From Alcanivorax quisquiliarum (GTDB lineage Bacteria; Pseudomonadota; Gammaproteobacteria; Pseudomonadales; Alcanivoracaceae), in NCBI RefSeq assembly GCF_023051175.1, contig NZ_JALKII010000002.1, forward strand, positions 124,001-188,000: DNA of 64,000 nucleotides. The letters are read 5' to 3'. Both the position numbers and the translations under genes were made by a program. The notes under the pieces are model-generated. The model was not told the DNA's origin and did not search any database. It saw only the letters and a list, made by a program, of their open reading frames with translations. Below are positions 7,971 through 16,596 of this stretch, in pieces. Numbering within the stretch: position 1 is the first letter of the stretch; the number at the start of each line of letters is the position of its first letter.

Positions 7971-8015
7971 TTTTTTGGGGGGCGCCATGCCAGCGCGGGA
8001 AAAATAACGCCGCGC

Positions 8016-8399
8016 TCAGCTTTTCTTTTTCTTCTTCGGCATGATGAATTTCATCAGCGTCATGAACCACATCAGGCCGCCGGGATCGCCTTCCACCTTG
8101 ATCTTGCCCTGCTGCATGCCTTCCATGAACGCCATCTGATTCTTGCCGGCTTTTTGCAGTGTCTCGAAGGCGTAGCGAGCATCTTCAAATGCCAGCGACA
8201 CCGTGGGCGCCGCGTGCAGCCCGCTGCGGCTGGTGACGCCGCCGGGCTCGAAATGAAACCAGCGTGCAGGCGCGCCGGCCTTGGTCCGCCACTGCATCAC
8301 CACATTGCGGTTTTCCAGCTGCTTGCGGAAATTCTCGTCACGGCGCGCCAACCAGCGCAGCCGCCAGGCCAGGATCAGCAGTACCAGCCGAAATCGCAT
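8016..8399 (-). CDS. SCP2-like sterol-binding domain protein
   Basis: A 127-residue protein with one N-terminal hydrophobic stretch (RLVLLILAWRLRWLA) and a compact domain of the SCP2/sterol-carrier type. The conserved order is visible: a strand with VVMQWRTKAG, then GLHAAPTVSLAF, then a helix, then GKIKVEGDPGGLMWFM. Proteins of this fold bind lipids or fatty acids in a hydrophobic tunnel. The C-terminus ends in a Lys run (KKKKKS). I start at the second of two close ATGs because GAGGGA is six bases upstream of it; the first ATG is at 8405. Its position beside rubredoxin reductase hints at lipid or alkane metabolism, but this is inference. Confidence 0.6.
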   Translation of the reverse strand: MRFRLVLLILAWRLRWLARRDENFRKQLENRNVVMQWRTKAGAPARWFHFEPGGVTSRSGLHAAPTVSLAFEDARYAFETLQKAGKNQMAFMEGMQQGKIKVEGDPGGLMWFMTLMKFIMPKKKKKS

Positions 8400-8432
8400 T
8401 GGCATTCCCTCGTGGTTGGCAGGATCACCGCA

Positions 8433-9575
8433 TCAGAACAATGCGGGAAGTTCCTTGTTGAGCTTCATGCGTTCGCCGCAGGCATCGCCGGTCAGCGCGT
8501 AGCCGCGCAACTGGCCTTCGGCATCCCGGAACAGACCTTTGACGTGATGGCCATCAATCTCGAATTCCCACTCCCCGGCCACCTCTGCCGGAGGCGGCAT
8601 GCATACCACCGGGCAGGCGGGCGTCTTGATCGACACCGGCATCACGCCATAACTCACTGGCGTCTCTTCGCCGGCCAGCGTTTTCGCCAGCGCACGCGCC
8701 GCCGCCATCAGCGGCAACACGTACAACAATACATGGCCATCCACTTCTGCGCAGTCGCCTAACGCATAAATATCCGCGTCACTGGTGCGCAAGCACCGGT
8801 CGACACGGATGCCCCGGCCGGTCTCCAGCCCAGCCGCCTCGGCCAGCGCGATGCGCGGGCGCAGGCCCACGGCTGACAGCACCAGATCGGCTTCCACAGT
8901 GCTGCCATCAGAAAGAGTGGCGCGCACGCCATCACCATGCTGATCCACACGCTGCACAAACACCCCGAAGTGGAACACTACACCGAGCTTGCTCAGGGCA
9001 TCCGATACCGCCAGCGACGCCTGCTCCGGCAGCAGCGCAGGCAGGCAGCGACCCACCGGCTCCACCAGATGCACCTGATACCCGCCGTTGGTGAGATCAT
9101 TGGCAAATTCACAGCCGATCAGGCCGCCACCGGTGATCAGCACCGTCTTCTTGCCGGCCACCGCCTCGCGAAAGCGGGCGTAATCCATCAGATCGTTGAC
9201 AGTATAGACCCGATCAAGCCCATCACCTTCCAACGGCGGACGGAACACCTCTGCACCACAAGCCAGCACCAGTTTGCTGTACGCCAGCCGCTCATCACCC
9301 AGCACCACTTCTTTCGCAGCGCGGTCGATCGCGGTCACGGTAACGCCGGTGCGCACCGTGGCATTGAATGCAGTGGCGGTCTGTTCCGGGCCACCCATGG
9401 CCAGCTCATCTGCTTGCTTGCTCTTGGTGAAACCGGTGGAGAGCATCGGCTTGGAATAATTCCGGCCATCGTCGCTGGTGAGCAGGATGACGGGGGTTTC
9501 CTGATCAAGCTTGCGCAGCTCTTTCAGCAGGTTGAAACCGGCCAGCCCGGTTCCGATGACAATGATGGGGCTCAT
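8433..9575 (-). CDS. rubB: Rubredoxin-NAD(+) reductase
   Basis: This FAD enzyme passes electrons from NAD(P)H to rubredoxin, which in turn feeds alkane hydroxylase (AlkB). The 380-residue protein has an N-terminal FAD motif IIVIGTGLAGFN, a second nucleotide motif VLITGGGLIGCEFAND near residue 145, and the FAD-closing TSDADIYALGDCAEVDG near residue 265. It resembles Pseudomonas RubB/AlkT in length and order. I start at 9575, which gives MSPIIVIG; the longer frame adds 17 residues with no motif. It is 89 bp downstream of the rubredoxin gene on the same strand and is probably cotranscribed. Confidence 0.9.
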   Translation of the reverse strand: MSPIIVIGTGLAGFNLLKELRKLDQETPVILLTSDDGRNYSKPMLSTGFTKSKQADELAMGGPEQTATAFNATVRTGVTVTAIDRAAKEVVLGDERLAYSKLVLACGAEVFRPPLEGDGLDRVYTVNDLMDYARFREAVAGKKTVLITGGGLIGCEFANDLTNGGYQVHLVEPVGRCLPALLPEQASLAVSDALSKLGVVFHFGVFVQRVDQHGDGVRATLSDGSTVEADLVLSAVGLRPRIALAEAAGLETGRGIRVDRCLRTSDADIYALGDCAEVDGHVLLYVLPLMAAARALAKTLAGEETPVSYGVMPVSIKTPACPVVCMPPPAEVAGEWEFEIDGHHVKGLFRDAEGQLRGYALTGDACGERMKLNKELPALF

Positions 9576-9664
9576 AGGTATGCGGTATCCGGCAGAGGCG
9601 AGGGGATTACCGAATCGGGCGCGCACGCGCCCGCATCAGTAGCGTGAAGCAGAAACAGCGTGGA

Positions 9665-9829
9665 TCAGATTTCGACCATCTCGAAATCGTCCTTGGACAC
9701 GCCGCAATCCGGGCACACCCAGTCTTCAGGCACATCTTCCCAGGCAGTGCCCGGTGCGATGCCCTCTTCAGGCAGGCCATCAGCTTCACTGTAGATGAAG
9801 CCGCATACCACACATTCCCACTTTCTCAT
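9665..9829 (-). CDS. rubA: Rubredoxin
   Basis: A 54-residue iron protein that carries single electrons to the membrane alkane hydroxylase. Both Fe-binding knuckles are present: CVVCG (Cys6, Cys9) and CPDCG (Cys39, Cys42), with the usual aromatic residues (W4, Y13, W30, W37). The spacing and the [14 protein letters not shown] segment match the AlkG2 type that supports alkane hydroxylation. The start ATG at 9829 follows a weak ribosome site. It precedes rubredoxin reductase on the same strand. No alkB is in the window. Confidence 0.95.
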   Translation of the reverse strand: MRKWECVVCGFIYSEADGLPEEGIAPGTAWEDVPEDWVCPDCGVSKDDFEMVEI

Positions 9830-10057
9830 TCGACTATCCTCAAAAACGGTTCAGCCTTGACGGTTCCAGGCAGGCACGGCGCTGGCGAAGGCGCTAACCT
9901 AGCGGTGCCCATATGAAAAATCAATGACATCCCAGCCACGTTGCCATTGGTCTATGGCATCATCTGGCGCTACCCCCGGCAGCACTGGCAAACTTGCCAA
10001 GCGCCAGCCCCTGCCGCATAGTGCGCGCGGCCTTTCCGAGCCGGCCCGGAGCCCCGA

Positions 10058-10633
10058 GTGACGCTGTTCTGCCCCAGCCCGATCTTGCCTGCACATTGCC
10101 ACTGGCAGCCACTGGAGCGCCAGCCGCTACCCCCCGTGATCGGCGACTGGCTGGCCGATGCCGGCTCCCTGACACGGCGTCTACGCCGCCATGGTCACTT
10201 CTCCGTGCAGCCCGTGCACCAACAGATCGCCACACCCACCGCCACCGAACTGCGTCTGCTGGAGCTGCCGGCCCGCCAGCGAGCATTGCTGCGCGAAGTG
10301 TTTCTGCTGCTGGATGGCACGCCTGTGGTGTTCGCCCGCAGCGTGCTGCCGTTGGCGTCGCTCCACGGCGCCAACCGGGTGCTGGGCCACATGGCCAAGC
10401 GCTCGCTGGGCCTGGAACTGTTCCGGCCACCGAGAGCCGAGCGTCGCGCCGTCTGGGTAACTCACCTTGATGCCGCGCACCTGCCTCTGCCCGATACCAC
10501 CGGCGCGCTGTGGGGCCGGCAATCCCTGTTCGTGAAACGCGGCAGCCCCTGCCTGGTGGCCGAGTTTTTCCTGCCCACCCTGTGGGCACGGCCGGACATC
10601 CGCCGCAGCCGGCCAGCGCGCCTGCCCGGCTAA
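10058..10633 (+). CDS. ubiC: Chorismate lyase
   Basis: Removes pyruvate from chorismate to give 4-hydroxybenzoate, the first ring precursor of ubiquinone. The 191-residue product shows the UbiC pattern: LRRHGHFSVQP (family LR...F.V), a central REVFLLLDGTPVVFARSVLP strand pair that carries the conserved Arg, LGLELF, and the C-terminal LFVKRGSPCLVAEFFLP. The start is a GTG at 10058, with GGAGCCCC close upstream. It lies directly before ubiA, the next enzyme of the pathway, separated by 75 bp. Confidence 0.88.
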   Translation: MTLFCPSPILPAHCHWQPLERQPLPPVIGDWLADAGSLTRRLRRHGHFSVQPVHQQIATPTATELRLLELPARQRALLREVFLLLDGTPVVFARSVLPLASLHGANRVLGHMAKRSLGLELFRPPRAERRAVWVTHLDAAHLPLPDTTGALWGRQSLFVKRGSPCLVAEFFLPTLWARPDIRRSRPARLPG

Positions 10634-10708
10634 AGCACCGGCGCTGCACCACGCAGCCAATCAGGTATTATGGCGCCAGCGTTCACCAGCCAGCGAGGCC
10701 GCTCACCG

Positions 10709-11587
10709 ATGTTCACCGCCATTCAGACCCGCTTCCCTGCCCTGTGGCCCTGGATACAACTGATGCGGCTGGAGCGGCCTATCGGCGCCTTGTTGCTGCT
10801 GTGGCCAACGCTGTGGGCGGTCTGGATCGCCGGTGACGGCACGCCCAGCCTCACCGTCATATTGGTATTCATCGCCGGCGTGTGGGTGATGCGCGCCGCA
10901 GGCTGCGTGATCAACGATTTCGCCGACCGCAACTTTGACGGCAGCGTGGCCCGCACCCGCGAACGGCCTTTGGCCACCGGCGCACTGAGTGCCAAACATG
11001 CGCTGCTGCTGTTTGCCGGGCTGATGGTGCTTGCGTTGTTGCTGCTGATTCCATTGAACCGCTTTGCCTTCTATCTCGCTTTCGGCGGCGCCGGTCTGGC
11101 AGTCCTGTATCCATTCATGAAGCGCTTCACCTTTCTGCCGCAGCTGTTTCTCGGTGCCGCCTTCGCGTGGGCGATCCCCATGGCCTTCGCGGCCGAAGCC
11201 GGGAGCCTGCCGGCTGCCGCCTGGCTGATCTTCACGGCAAAGGTGGTGTGGACGGTCGCTTACGATACCCAATACGCCATCTGCGACCGGGAAGATGATC
11301 TGAAAATCGGCATCAAGAGCACCGCCATCCTGTTCGGCGAGGCCGACCGGCTGATCATAGGACTGTTGCAGGCCCTGACCCTGTGGCCGCTGTGGCTGTT
11401 GGGTCGTGGGCTGGAGTTCGGCTGGCCGTGGTACGCCGGCCTGGCAGCGGCCGCGCTATTGTTCGTCTACCAGCAGTGGCTGATCCGCAATCGCGAGCCC
11501 GCAGCCTGCTTCCGCGCCTTTCTCAATAACCAATGGGTGGGCCTGGTGATCTTTGCCGGCTTGTGGTTGCAGTATCTGCTGCGCTGA
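10709..11587 (+). CDS. ubiA: 4-hydroxybenzoate polyprenyltransferase
   Basis: An integral membrane enzyme that attaches the polyprenyl tail to 4-hydroxybenzoate in ubiquinone synthesis. The 292-residue protein has about eight or nine membrane helices and both Asp-rich prenyl-diphosphate motifs: NDFADRNFD (about residues 70-78) and DREDDLKIGIKST (about 192-204). I chose the ATG at 10709 (MFTAIQTRFP), which matches the family length; a frame beginning at 10670 adds 13 unsupported residues. A TATTAT sequence at about 10667-10672 may be part of an internal promoter. Confidence 0.93.
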   Translation: MFTAIQTRFPALWPWIQLMRLERPIGALLLLWPTLWAVWIAGDGTPSLTVILVFIAGVWVMRAAGCVINDFADRNFDGSVARTRERPLATGALSAKHALLLFAGLMVLALLLLIPLNRFAFYLAFGGAGLAVLYPFMKRFTFLPQLFLGAAFAWAIPMAFAAEAGSLPAAAWLIFTAKVVWTVAYDTQYAICDREDDLKIGIKSTAILFGEADRLIIGLLQALTLWPLWLLGRGLEFGWPWYAGLAAAALLFVYQQWLIRNREPAACFRAFLNNQWVGLVIFAGLWLQYLLR

Positions 11588-11705
11588 ACGCGCATTGTAA
11601 AATCTTGATAAACGCCCCGTCACGGCGCTATCCCTGCTGAATCTCAGGGGGTTAGCGCTGTTTTCACGCCTCAAACACCCGCCTGCGGCTGCGCCCTCCT
11701 TTGCA

Positions 11706-11740
11706 CTGTCATATTCTTGTCACCAAATGGCCATCTAATA
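11706..11740 (+). promoter_or_regulatory. Pho box and promoter of phoBR
   Basis: CTGTCATATTCTTGTCAC (11706-11723) has the two 7-bp half-sites separated by 4 bp that PhoB binds. It is followed 11 bp later by a possible -10, CTAATA (11735-11740), the usual spacing for a PhoB-activated promoter that lacks a -35. It implies autoregulation of phoB. Confidence 0.85.
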
Positions 11741-11772
11741 GGCATCCAACACTAGCGAAGAATCAGGCAGTC

Positions 11773-12477
11773 ATGAGCAAACACAAGATCCTTATCGTCG
11801 ATGACGAGCCGGCGATCCGCGAGATGGTCGCCGTGGCGCTGGAGCTGGCCGATTTTGAAGTACTGGAAGCCGAGAACGCGCAGCAGGCCCACGAAGTGAT
11901 TGTCGATGCGCGCCCGGAACTGGTGCTGCTCGACTGGATGTTGCCTGCCGTCAGCGGTATCGAGCTGGCGCGACGCCTCAAGCGCGACGACAGCACCTCT
12001 GAAATTCCGATCATCATGCTGACCGCCAAGAGCGAGGAAGATAACAAGATCCAGGGGCTGGATGTGGGCGCGGATGATTACATCACCAAGCCGTTCTCCA
12101 CCCGCGAGCTGATCTCGCGCATCAAGGCAGTGCTGCGGCGCACCTCGGTCACTGGCGCAGAAAAAGCGATTGATGTGGAAGGGCTGTGCCTGGATCCGAT
12201 CAGCCATCGCATCACCGCCAACGGCGAGCCCGTGGACATGGGGCCGACCGAATACCGGCTGCTGGAATTTTTCATGAGCCACCAGGAACGTGCCTACTCC
12301 CGCACCCAGCTGCTGGATCAGGTGTGGGGCGCGAACGTGTATGTGGAAGATCGCACCATCGACGTGCATATCCGCCGCGTGCGCAAGGCGCTGGCCCCCT
12401 ACGGCTTTGATCGCTTCATCCAGACCGTGCGCGGCACCGGCTACCGCTTCTCCACCAAGACGCCCCGCGCAAGCTGA
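11773..12477 (+). CDS. phoB: Phosphate regulon response regulator PhoB
   Basis: The response regulator that, when phosphorylated under phosphate limitation, activates the Pho regulon. The 234-residue protein has a receiver domain with acidic pocket (IVDDEPAIREM), phospho-acceptor Asp in LVLLDWMLPAVSG (Asp near residue 55), Thr in MLTAKSEEDN and Lys in ITKPFSTREL. A winged-helix DNA-binding domain follows, ending in IQTVRGTGYRFS. The start at 11773 gives MSKHKILIVDDEP. A Pho box is 50 bp upstream, and phoR follows after 100 bp. Confidence 0.97.
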   Translation: MSKHKILIVDDEPAIREMVAVALELADFEVLEAENAQQAHEVIVDARPELVLLDWMLPAVSGIELARRLKRDDSTSEIPIIMLTAKSEEDNKIQGLDVGADDYITKPFSTRELISRIKAVLRRTSVTGAEKAIDVEGLCLDPISHRITANGEPVDMGPTEYRLLEFFMSHQERAYSRTQLLDQVWGANVYVEDRTIDVHIRRVRKALAPYGFDRFIQTVRGTGYRFSTKTPRAS

Positions 12478-12577
12478 CCACTGACCCTGCCAGGGCGGCG
12501 ATGTACACTCGCCGTGGGCAGAGCCACGGCAACATGGCATTGGCTCGACACGACATAGATCGCAGCGGAGCGTCTCT

Positions 12578-13882
12578 TTGAATTTCACCATCGCCTCGGA
12601 GCTGCGCCGGATTCTGTTTTTGCTGGCCGGCGGCTTCCTGTTGTCCTGGTACTTCAACACTCTATGGCCTGCTGTACTGGCGGCGCTAGCCTATATTGTA
12701 TTTTCCACCACTCAGCTAGTGCGCTTTCACCGCTGGCTGCGGCAGTATCCGGGTAACTGGGAGCCGCCGGAGAGCTTCGGCGCCTGGGGCGATCTGTTCG
12801 ATAATCTGTATCGTATGCTGCGCAAGGAATTCACCGCCCGCGACGAGCTCCAGCAACTTATCACCCGTGCGGAGAGCTCCGTCACGGCGCTGCGCAATGC
12901 CATTATCGTGGTCGACAAGCGCGGCCGGCTGGAATACTGGAACCAGGCCGCCGAGCGCCTGCTGGGCTTCCGCTCACCGGAAGACCACCGCCAGACCTTC
13001 ACCAATCTGGTGCGTGATCCGCGCTTTGTGAGCTATCTGCAATCCGGCAATTTCGAGCACCCGATAGATCTGCCTTCACCGCTGGACGACGATGTGCAGC
13101 TGGAATTCACGATTACTCGTTTTGGTGCCGGCGAATGGCTGGTGGTGGTGCGCGATGTAACCCGACTGCACAACCTTGAGCAGATGCGCAAGGATTTCGT
13201 CGCCAACGTCAGTCACGAGCTGAAGACGCCGCTCACCGTGCTCAAGGGCTATCTTGAAACCCTGCTGGATACCATTCCGGCCGAACAGAAGCGGGTGCTG
13301 CGGGCGCTGATGCAGATGAGCCAGCAGAGCCAGCGCATGGAAGCACTGATAGACGATTTGCTGCTGCTGGCGCGCCTGGAGGGCACCGAGGCCGGCCAAC
13401 ACACGCAGCGGGTGCAGCTGGCCCCGATCCTGCGGCGTTTGCGTCAGGACGGCCTGGCCACCGACCCGGAGAAAAACCATGAGCTGGTGCTGGAAGTCGA
13501 TCCTGCCGCCGCGCTGCTGGGCGACCCGGCAGAGCTGCAAAGCGCCTTCAGCAATCTGATTACCAACGCCGTGAAATACACCCCCGCCAACGGCCGGATC
13601 GAAGTGCGCTGGTGGGAAGATGACGCGGGCGGCCATCTCAGCGTGCTCGACAACGGCCCCGGTATTGAAGCACGCCATGTGCCACGGCTGACGGAGCGGT
13701 TCTATCGGCCGGATTCCAGCCGTGTGACCCAGACCGGCGGCACCGGCCTGGGCCTGGCCATTACCAAGCACGTGCTGATCCGCCACAACGCCCGGCTGGA
13801 AATCAAAAGCACGCCCGGCAAGGGCAGCACGTTCACCTGCCACTTTCCGAGCTACCGCCTGCCGCCGCAAAACGAGGAGTGA
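12578..13882 (+). CDS. phoR: Phosphate regulon sensor kinase PhoR
   Basis: An inner-membrane histidine kinase that phosphorylates PhoB, held in check by PhoU and the Pst transporter. The 434-residue protein has two hydrophobic segments near the N-terminus (residues about 10-45), a PAS domain (about 100-190), the HisKA site ANVSHELKTPLTVLKGY, and the ATPase motifs NLITNAVKYTP, DNGPGIEARH and GTGLGLAI. The start is a TTG at 12578, with GGAG 7-8 bases upstream. I see no better ATG before the first membrane segment. Confidence 0.95.
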   Translation: MNFTIASELRRILFLLAGGFLLSWYFNTLWPAVLAALAYIVFSTTQLVRFHRWLRQYPGNWEPPESFGAWGDLFDNLYRMLRKEFTARDELQQLITRAESSVTALRNAIIVVDKRGRLEYWNQAAERLLGFRSPEDHRQTFTNLVRDPRFVSYLQSGNFEHPIDLPSPLDDDVQLEFTITRFGAGEWLVVVRDVTRLHNLEQMRKDFVANVSHELKTPLTVLKGYLETLLDTIPAEQKRVLRALMQMSQQSQRMEALIDDLLLLARLEGTEAGQHTQRVQLAPILRRLRQDGLATDPEKNHELVLEVDPAAALLGDPAELQSAFSNLITNAVKYTPANGRIEVRWWEDDAGGHLSVLDNGPGIEARHVPRLTERFYRPDSSRVTQTGGTGLGLAITKHVLIRHNARLEIKSTPGKGSTFTCHFPSYRLPPQNEE

Positions 13883-13919
13883 GCCGCCTCTATCCCTGGC
13901 GCGCAGCACCGATTAGGCT

Positions 13920-14798
13920 ATGAACATGGTTTGTCTTGTGCTGCGGCGGCCCAGGCCGGGATTACTATTGTTGTTGAGTCTGGCGGCAAGCCTGTGGGCG
14001 CCGGCGGCGTCTGCGGATATCGCCGACACCGCAGCACTGGCCGAGACCATACACCGCGATGGCATGGCGGCGCGTATGCTGATCCAGTCCGGCCAGCAGG
14101 GCGATACCGCACGCGGCAGCGTGGATGCGATTGTCGATTATCCTTTTGCGGAACTGAGCAGCGCGCTGGCCGGTATCGATCCCTGGTGCGAAATCACCTT
14201 TCTGCATTTCAATATCAAAGCCTGCGTGTACCGTGAAGGCAGCGATGGCGTGCTGGTCACGCTCTATAGCGGGCGCATGCATTACCTGCCGCCCGAAGAT
14301 GCCTATCGCAATGAATATGTATTTCGTGAAGTGCGGCGCAACGACCAGCAACTGGCGCTGAGCATTCTCGGTACCGATGGCCCGTTCGGCACACGCGATT
14401 ACGAGATTCGCATCGAGGCGGCGCCCCTGGACAAACAGCGCAGCCTGTTGCGGCTGAGTTACTCCGTCAGCTACGGCTTGCTGACACGCACCGCGCAACG
14501 GCTCTACTTTGCCACCGCCGGGCGGCATCGCATCGGCTTTTCCATGGAAAACGGCAGGCCGATCCGCGGCCTGCGCGGCATGATGGAGCGCAACACCATG
14601 CGCTTTTATCTTGCCCTTCAAGCCTACCTCGAATCACCGGAAGACGATGCGCTGACCCAACGGCTGACACGCTGGCATATGCTGACGCTGGAACATCCTG
14701 CACAATTGAAAGAGCTACCGCTGGAAGAGTATCTGGACAACAAGCTGCGCGAGCGTGCCCATCAGCAAGCATTGCAGGCGCAGGCGGATTCCACCTGA
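13920..14798 (+). CDS. Exported protein of unknown function
   Basis: I do not recognise the family. The 292-residue product has a clear signal peptide (hydrophobic LLLLLSLAASLWAPAASA) and then about 265 residues with no membrane segment, so it is probably periplasmic. The body alternates strands and short helices, with conserved-looking stretches such as DPWCEITFLHFNIKACVY (two Cys that could form a disulfide) and ENGRPIRGLRGMMERNTMRF. A START-like or lipid-binding sandwich is one possibility, not shown. It begins 37 bp after phoR on the same strand, so it may share that transcript, and it ends 15 bp from the convergent MFS gene. Confidence 0.7.
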   Translation: MNMVCLVLRRPRPGLLLLLSLAASLWAPAASADIADTAALAETIHRDGMAARMLIQSGQQGDTARGSVDAIVDYPFAELSSALAGIDPWCEITFLHFNIKACVYREGSDGVLVTLYSGRMHYLPPEDAYRNEYVFREVRRNDQQLALSILGTDGPFGTRDYEIRIEAAPLDKQRSLLRLSYSVSYGLLTRTAQRLYFATAGRHRIGFSMENGRPIRGLRGMMERNTMRFYLALQAYLESPEDDALTQRLTRWHMLTLEHPAQLKELPLEEYLDNKLRERAHQQALQAQADST

Positions 14799-14813
14799 GC
14801 GCGTCAGCGCCCG

Positions 14814-16085
14814 CTATTTCTCTGGCTCACTCTTTGGCGGACCGCTTTCCACGTCACTGAAACGATCCACTTGCCGCAGCGGCCGAAAGCCCCAGGCCCA
14901 GCCGACCACCACCGCCAGCGTGGCCGCGCCGCCCATGACCGCTGCCGGCACCGTGCCCAACCACGCGGCGGCCGTGCCGGCGCGGAATTCGCCCAGCTCG
15001 TTGGAGGAGCCGATGAACAGCATGTTCACGGCGTTCACGCGGCCGCGCATCTCATCCGGGGTGGCCAGCTGAATCAATGTGGTGCGCACATACACGCTGA
15101 TCATATCCGCCGCGCCGGCCACCAGCATGGCGGCGAACGACACCCAGAATACCGTCGAGAACGCGAATACCAGATTCGCCACACCGAACACCGCCACTGC
15201 GATAAACATGACCAGCCCGACGTGCCGTGTCAGCGCCCGGGTGCTGAGATAAATACCCATCAACAGCGCACCGACCGCCACCGCACTGCGCAGGGCTCCC
15301 AGCCCCTCGGGGCCAACATGCAAAATCTCGCTGGCGTAGATCGGCAACAGCGCCACGACACCGCCAAGCAGCACCGCGAACAGATCCAGAGAAATCGCGC
15401 CGAGAATAATCGGGCGGGAGCGAATGTAGCGGATGCCGGCCGTAAAACGCTGCCAGGCGGCATCGGTGACGGGCAGGATTTTTGCCGCATACAGCACCGG
15501 CACCGGCACCAGCAGCACCATGCCCAGCACAAAACAGCCCAGGCACACCGCATAAGCCAGACCGCCGCCAAACGCATAAAGTACGCCACCAATCAACGGC
15601 CCGCCGATCACGGCAATTTTCATGATCATACTGTTGACGGCAATGGCGCGAGCCAGTTGCTCCCGTGGCACGATTTGCGGCAACAGGCTTTGCAGCGCCG
15701 GGCCGGTAAAGGCGCGGCCGCACCCGAACAGCGCCAGCACTACATAGTAGTAGGCAACGTCGTGCTCGCCGAGGGAGAGATAGAGCAGCATGCCGCTGCA
15801 CAAAGCCTGCGCGCCCCAGCTCAGCAGCAGGATGTGCTTACGGCTATAGCGATCCACCAGATCGCCCGCCGGCAACAACAGCAGCAGCATCGGAATAAAC
15901 TGCGCCAGCCCGACCCAGGCCAGCGAAAGCGGGTCACGGGTAATATCGTAGACCTGCCAGGCCACCACCACCGCCTGAATCTGCATCGCGAATACCGCCG
16001 CCAGGCGCGCGAACAGAAACGCAGCGAAGCCCGGCTCCTGCATTACGCGTCGGCGCGCTGGTGCAGCGGAAGTGTTTGTCGTCAT
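14814..16085 (-). CDS. MFS transporter (EntS/DHA3-like)
   Basis: A 423-residue major-facilitator protein with twelve predicted membrane segments. It looks like the DHA3 branch that contains EntS-type exporters. The motif-A-like loop AGDLVDRYSRKHIL lies between helices 2 and 3, and LPQIVPREQLARAIAVNS follows helix 4; the second-half equivalent is ATPDEMRGRVNAVN. The N-terminus is basic and cytoplasmic. The substrate is unknown; relatives export siderophores or drugs. slyX lies 20 bp upstream on the same strand, and the two may be cotranscribed. Confidence 0.85.
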   Translation of the reverse strand: MTTNTSAAPARRRVMQEPGFAAFLFARLAAVFAMQIQAVVVAWQVYDITRDPLSLAWVGLAQFIPMLLLLLPAGDLVDRYSRKHILLLSWGAQALCSGMLLYLSLGEHDVAYYYVVLALFGCGRAFTGPALQSLLPQIVPREQLARAIAVNSMIMKIAVIGGPLIGGVLYAFGGGLAYAVCLGCFVLGMVLLVPVPVLYAAKILPVTDAAWQRFTAGIRYIRSRPIILGAISLDLFAVLLGGVVALLPIYASEILHVGPEGLGALRSAVAVGALLMGIYLSTRALTRHVGLVMFIAVAVFGVANLVFAFSTVFWVSFAAMLVAGAADMISVYVRTTLIQLATPDEMRGRVNAVNMLFIGSSNELGEFRAGTAAAWLGTVPAAVMGGAATLAVVVGWAWGFRPLRQVDRFSDVESGPPKSEPEK

Positions 16086-16105
16086 GGGTCAAATCAGGCC
16101 AAAGC

Positions 16106-16315
16106 TCAGTAATGCGGGGGCAGCTCGTGTTCCGTGCCGCGCTGGTCTCGAAGCTGGTAGCTCATATCCTTGATATGACCGATCAGCGAGCGGCAGACTT
16201 GCTCCAGCTGATCGATCTGCTGTTGCTGCGTGGCCACAATCTCGTTGAGCGTCAGCAGCAAATCTTCCTGATAGGCCAGTTTGGTTTCGATATCGATCAA
16301 GCGCTGTTCATCCAC
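16106..16315 (-). CDS. slyX: SlyX family coiled-coil protein
   Basis: A small 69-residue protein that is almost entirely one heptad-patterned helix (IDIETKLAYQEDLLLTLN, then QQQQIDQLEQV) and ends in PPHY, the hallmark of the SlyX family. Its function is not established. I begin at the GTG at 16315 (VDEQRLIDIE), which has GGAGA upstream and matches the family's usual ~70 residues. An ATG at 16375 would add 20 unrelated residues. Confidence 0.85.
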   Translation of the reverse strand: MDEQRLIDIETKLAYQEDLLLTLNEIVATQQQQIDQLEQVCRSLIGHIKDMSYQLRDQRGTEHELPPHY

Positions 16316-16390
16316 GACCCGTCTCCAATCATGTCGCCAAAGCGTACCCGGCCCCGAGGTTGCTGACGTTAGCACAATAACGTACGCTTG

Positions 16391-16580
16391 GCCCCGTTCT
16401 GGGGGAGTAGTCTCTGCGTGGCCCCGGCTTTTTTACACGCAGCGGGCCGTCAACATACTTGTCGCACACGACATGGCGCCCCGACCCTGCCCGCCTTGGG
16501 CCAGGGACTGACAAGACTCGGGACACAGGTGCCTCCCTTGGCGGGACGGGCGCATGTGTCTCGACATCAAGATCAGTCCC
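16391..16580 (+). promoter_or_regulatory. yybP-ykoY manganese riboswitch
   Basis: The leader of the following exporter gene carries the conserved yybP-ykoY elements: GGGGGAGTAG (16401-16410), then CCGTCAACATACTTGT (16448-16463), then the CATGGCGCCCCG stretch, and later GACAAGACTCGGG. The AGTAG and CATAC loops are the parts that contact Mn(II) in known structures. Members of this class turn on Mn exporter genes when Mn(II) is high, which fits the gene downstream. Exact boundaries and the expression platform are estimates. Confidence 0.85.
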
Positions 16581-16596
16581 GCCAGGAAGCCCGAAA

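Larger units (their letters stand above)
7548..8015. other. Non-coding repeat-rich stretch
   Basis: No gene is supported. The stretch holds two inverted CCCCTCTCCCC elements (7674-7716, 7871-7913) around 154 bp of AT-richer DNA, a related GC-rich tract at 7594-7660, and the complete 50-bp palindromic repeat (7921-7970) just beyond the SCP2-like gene's 3' end. Confidence 0.6.
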
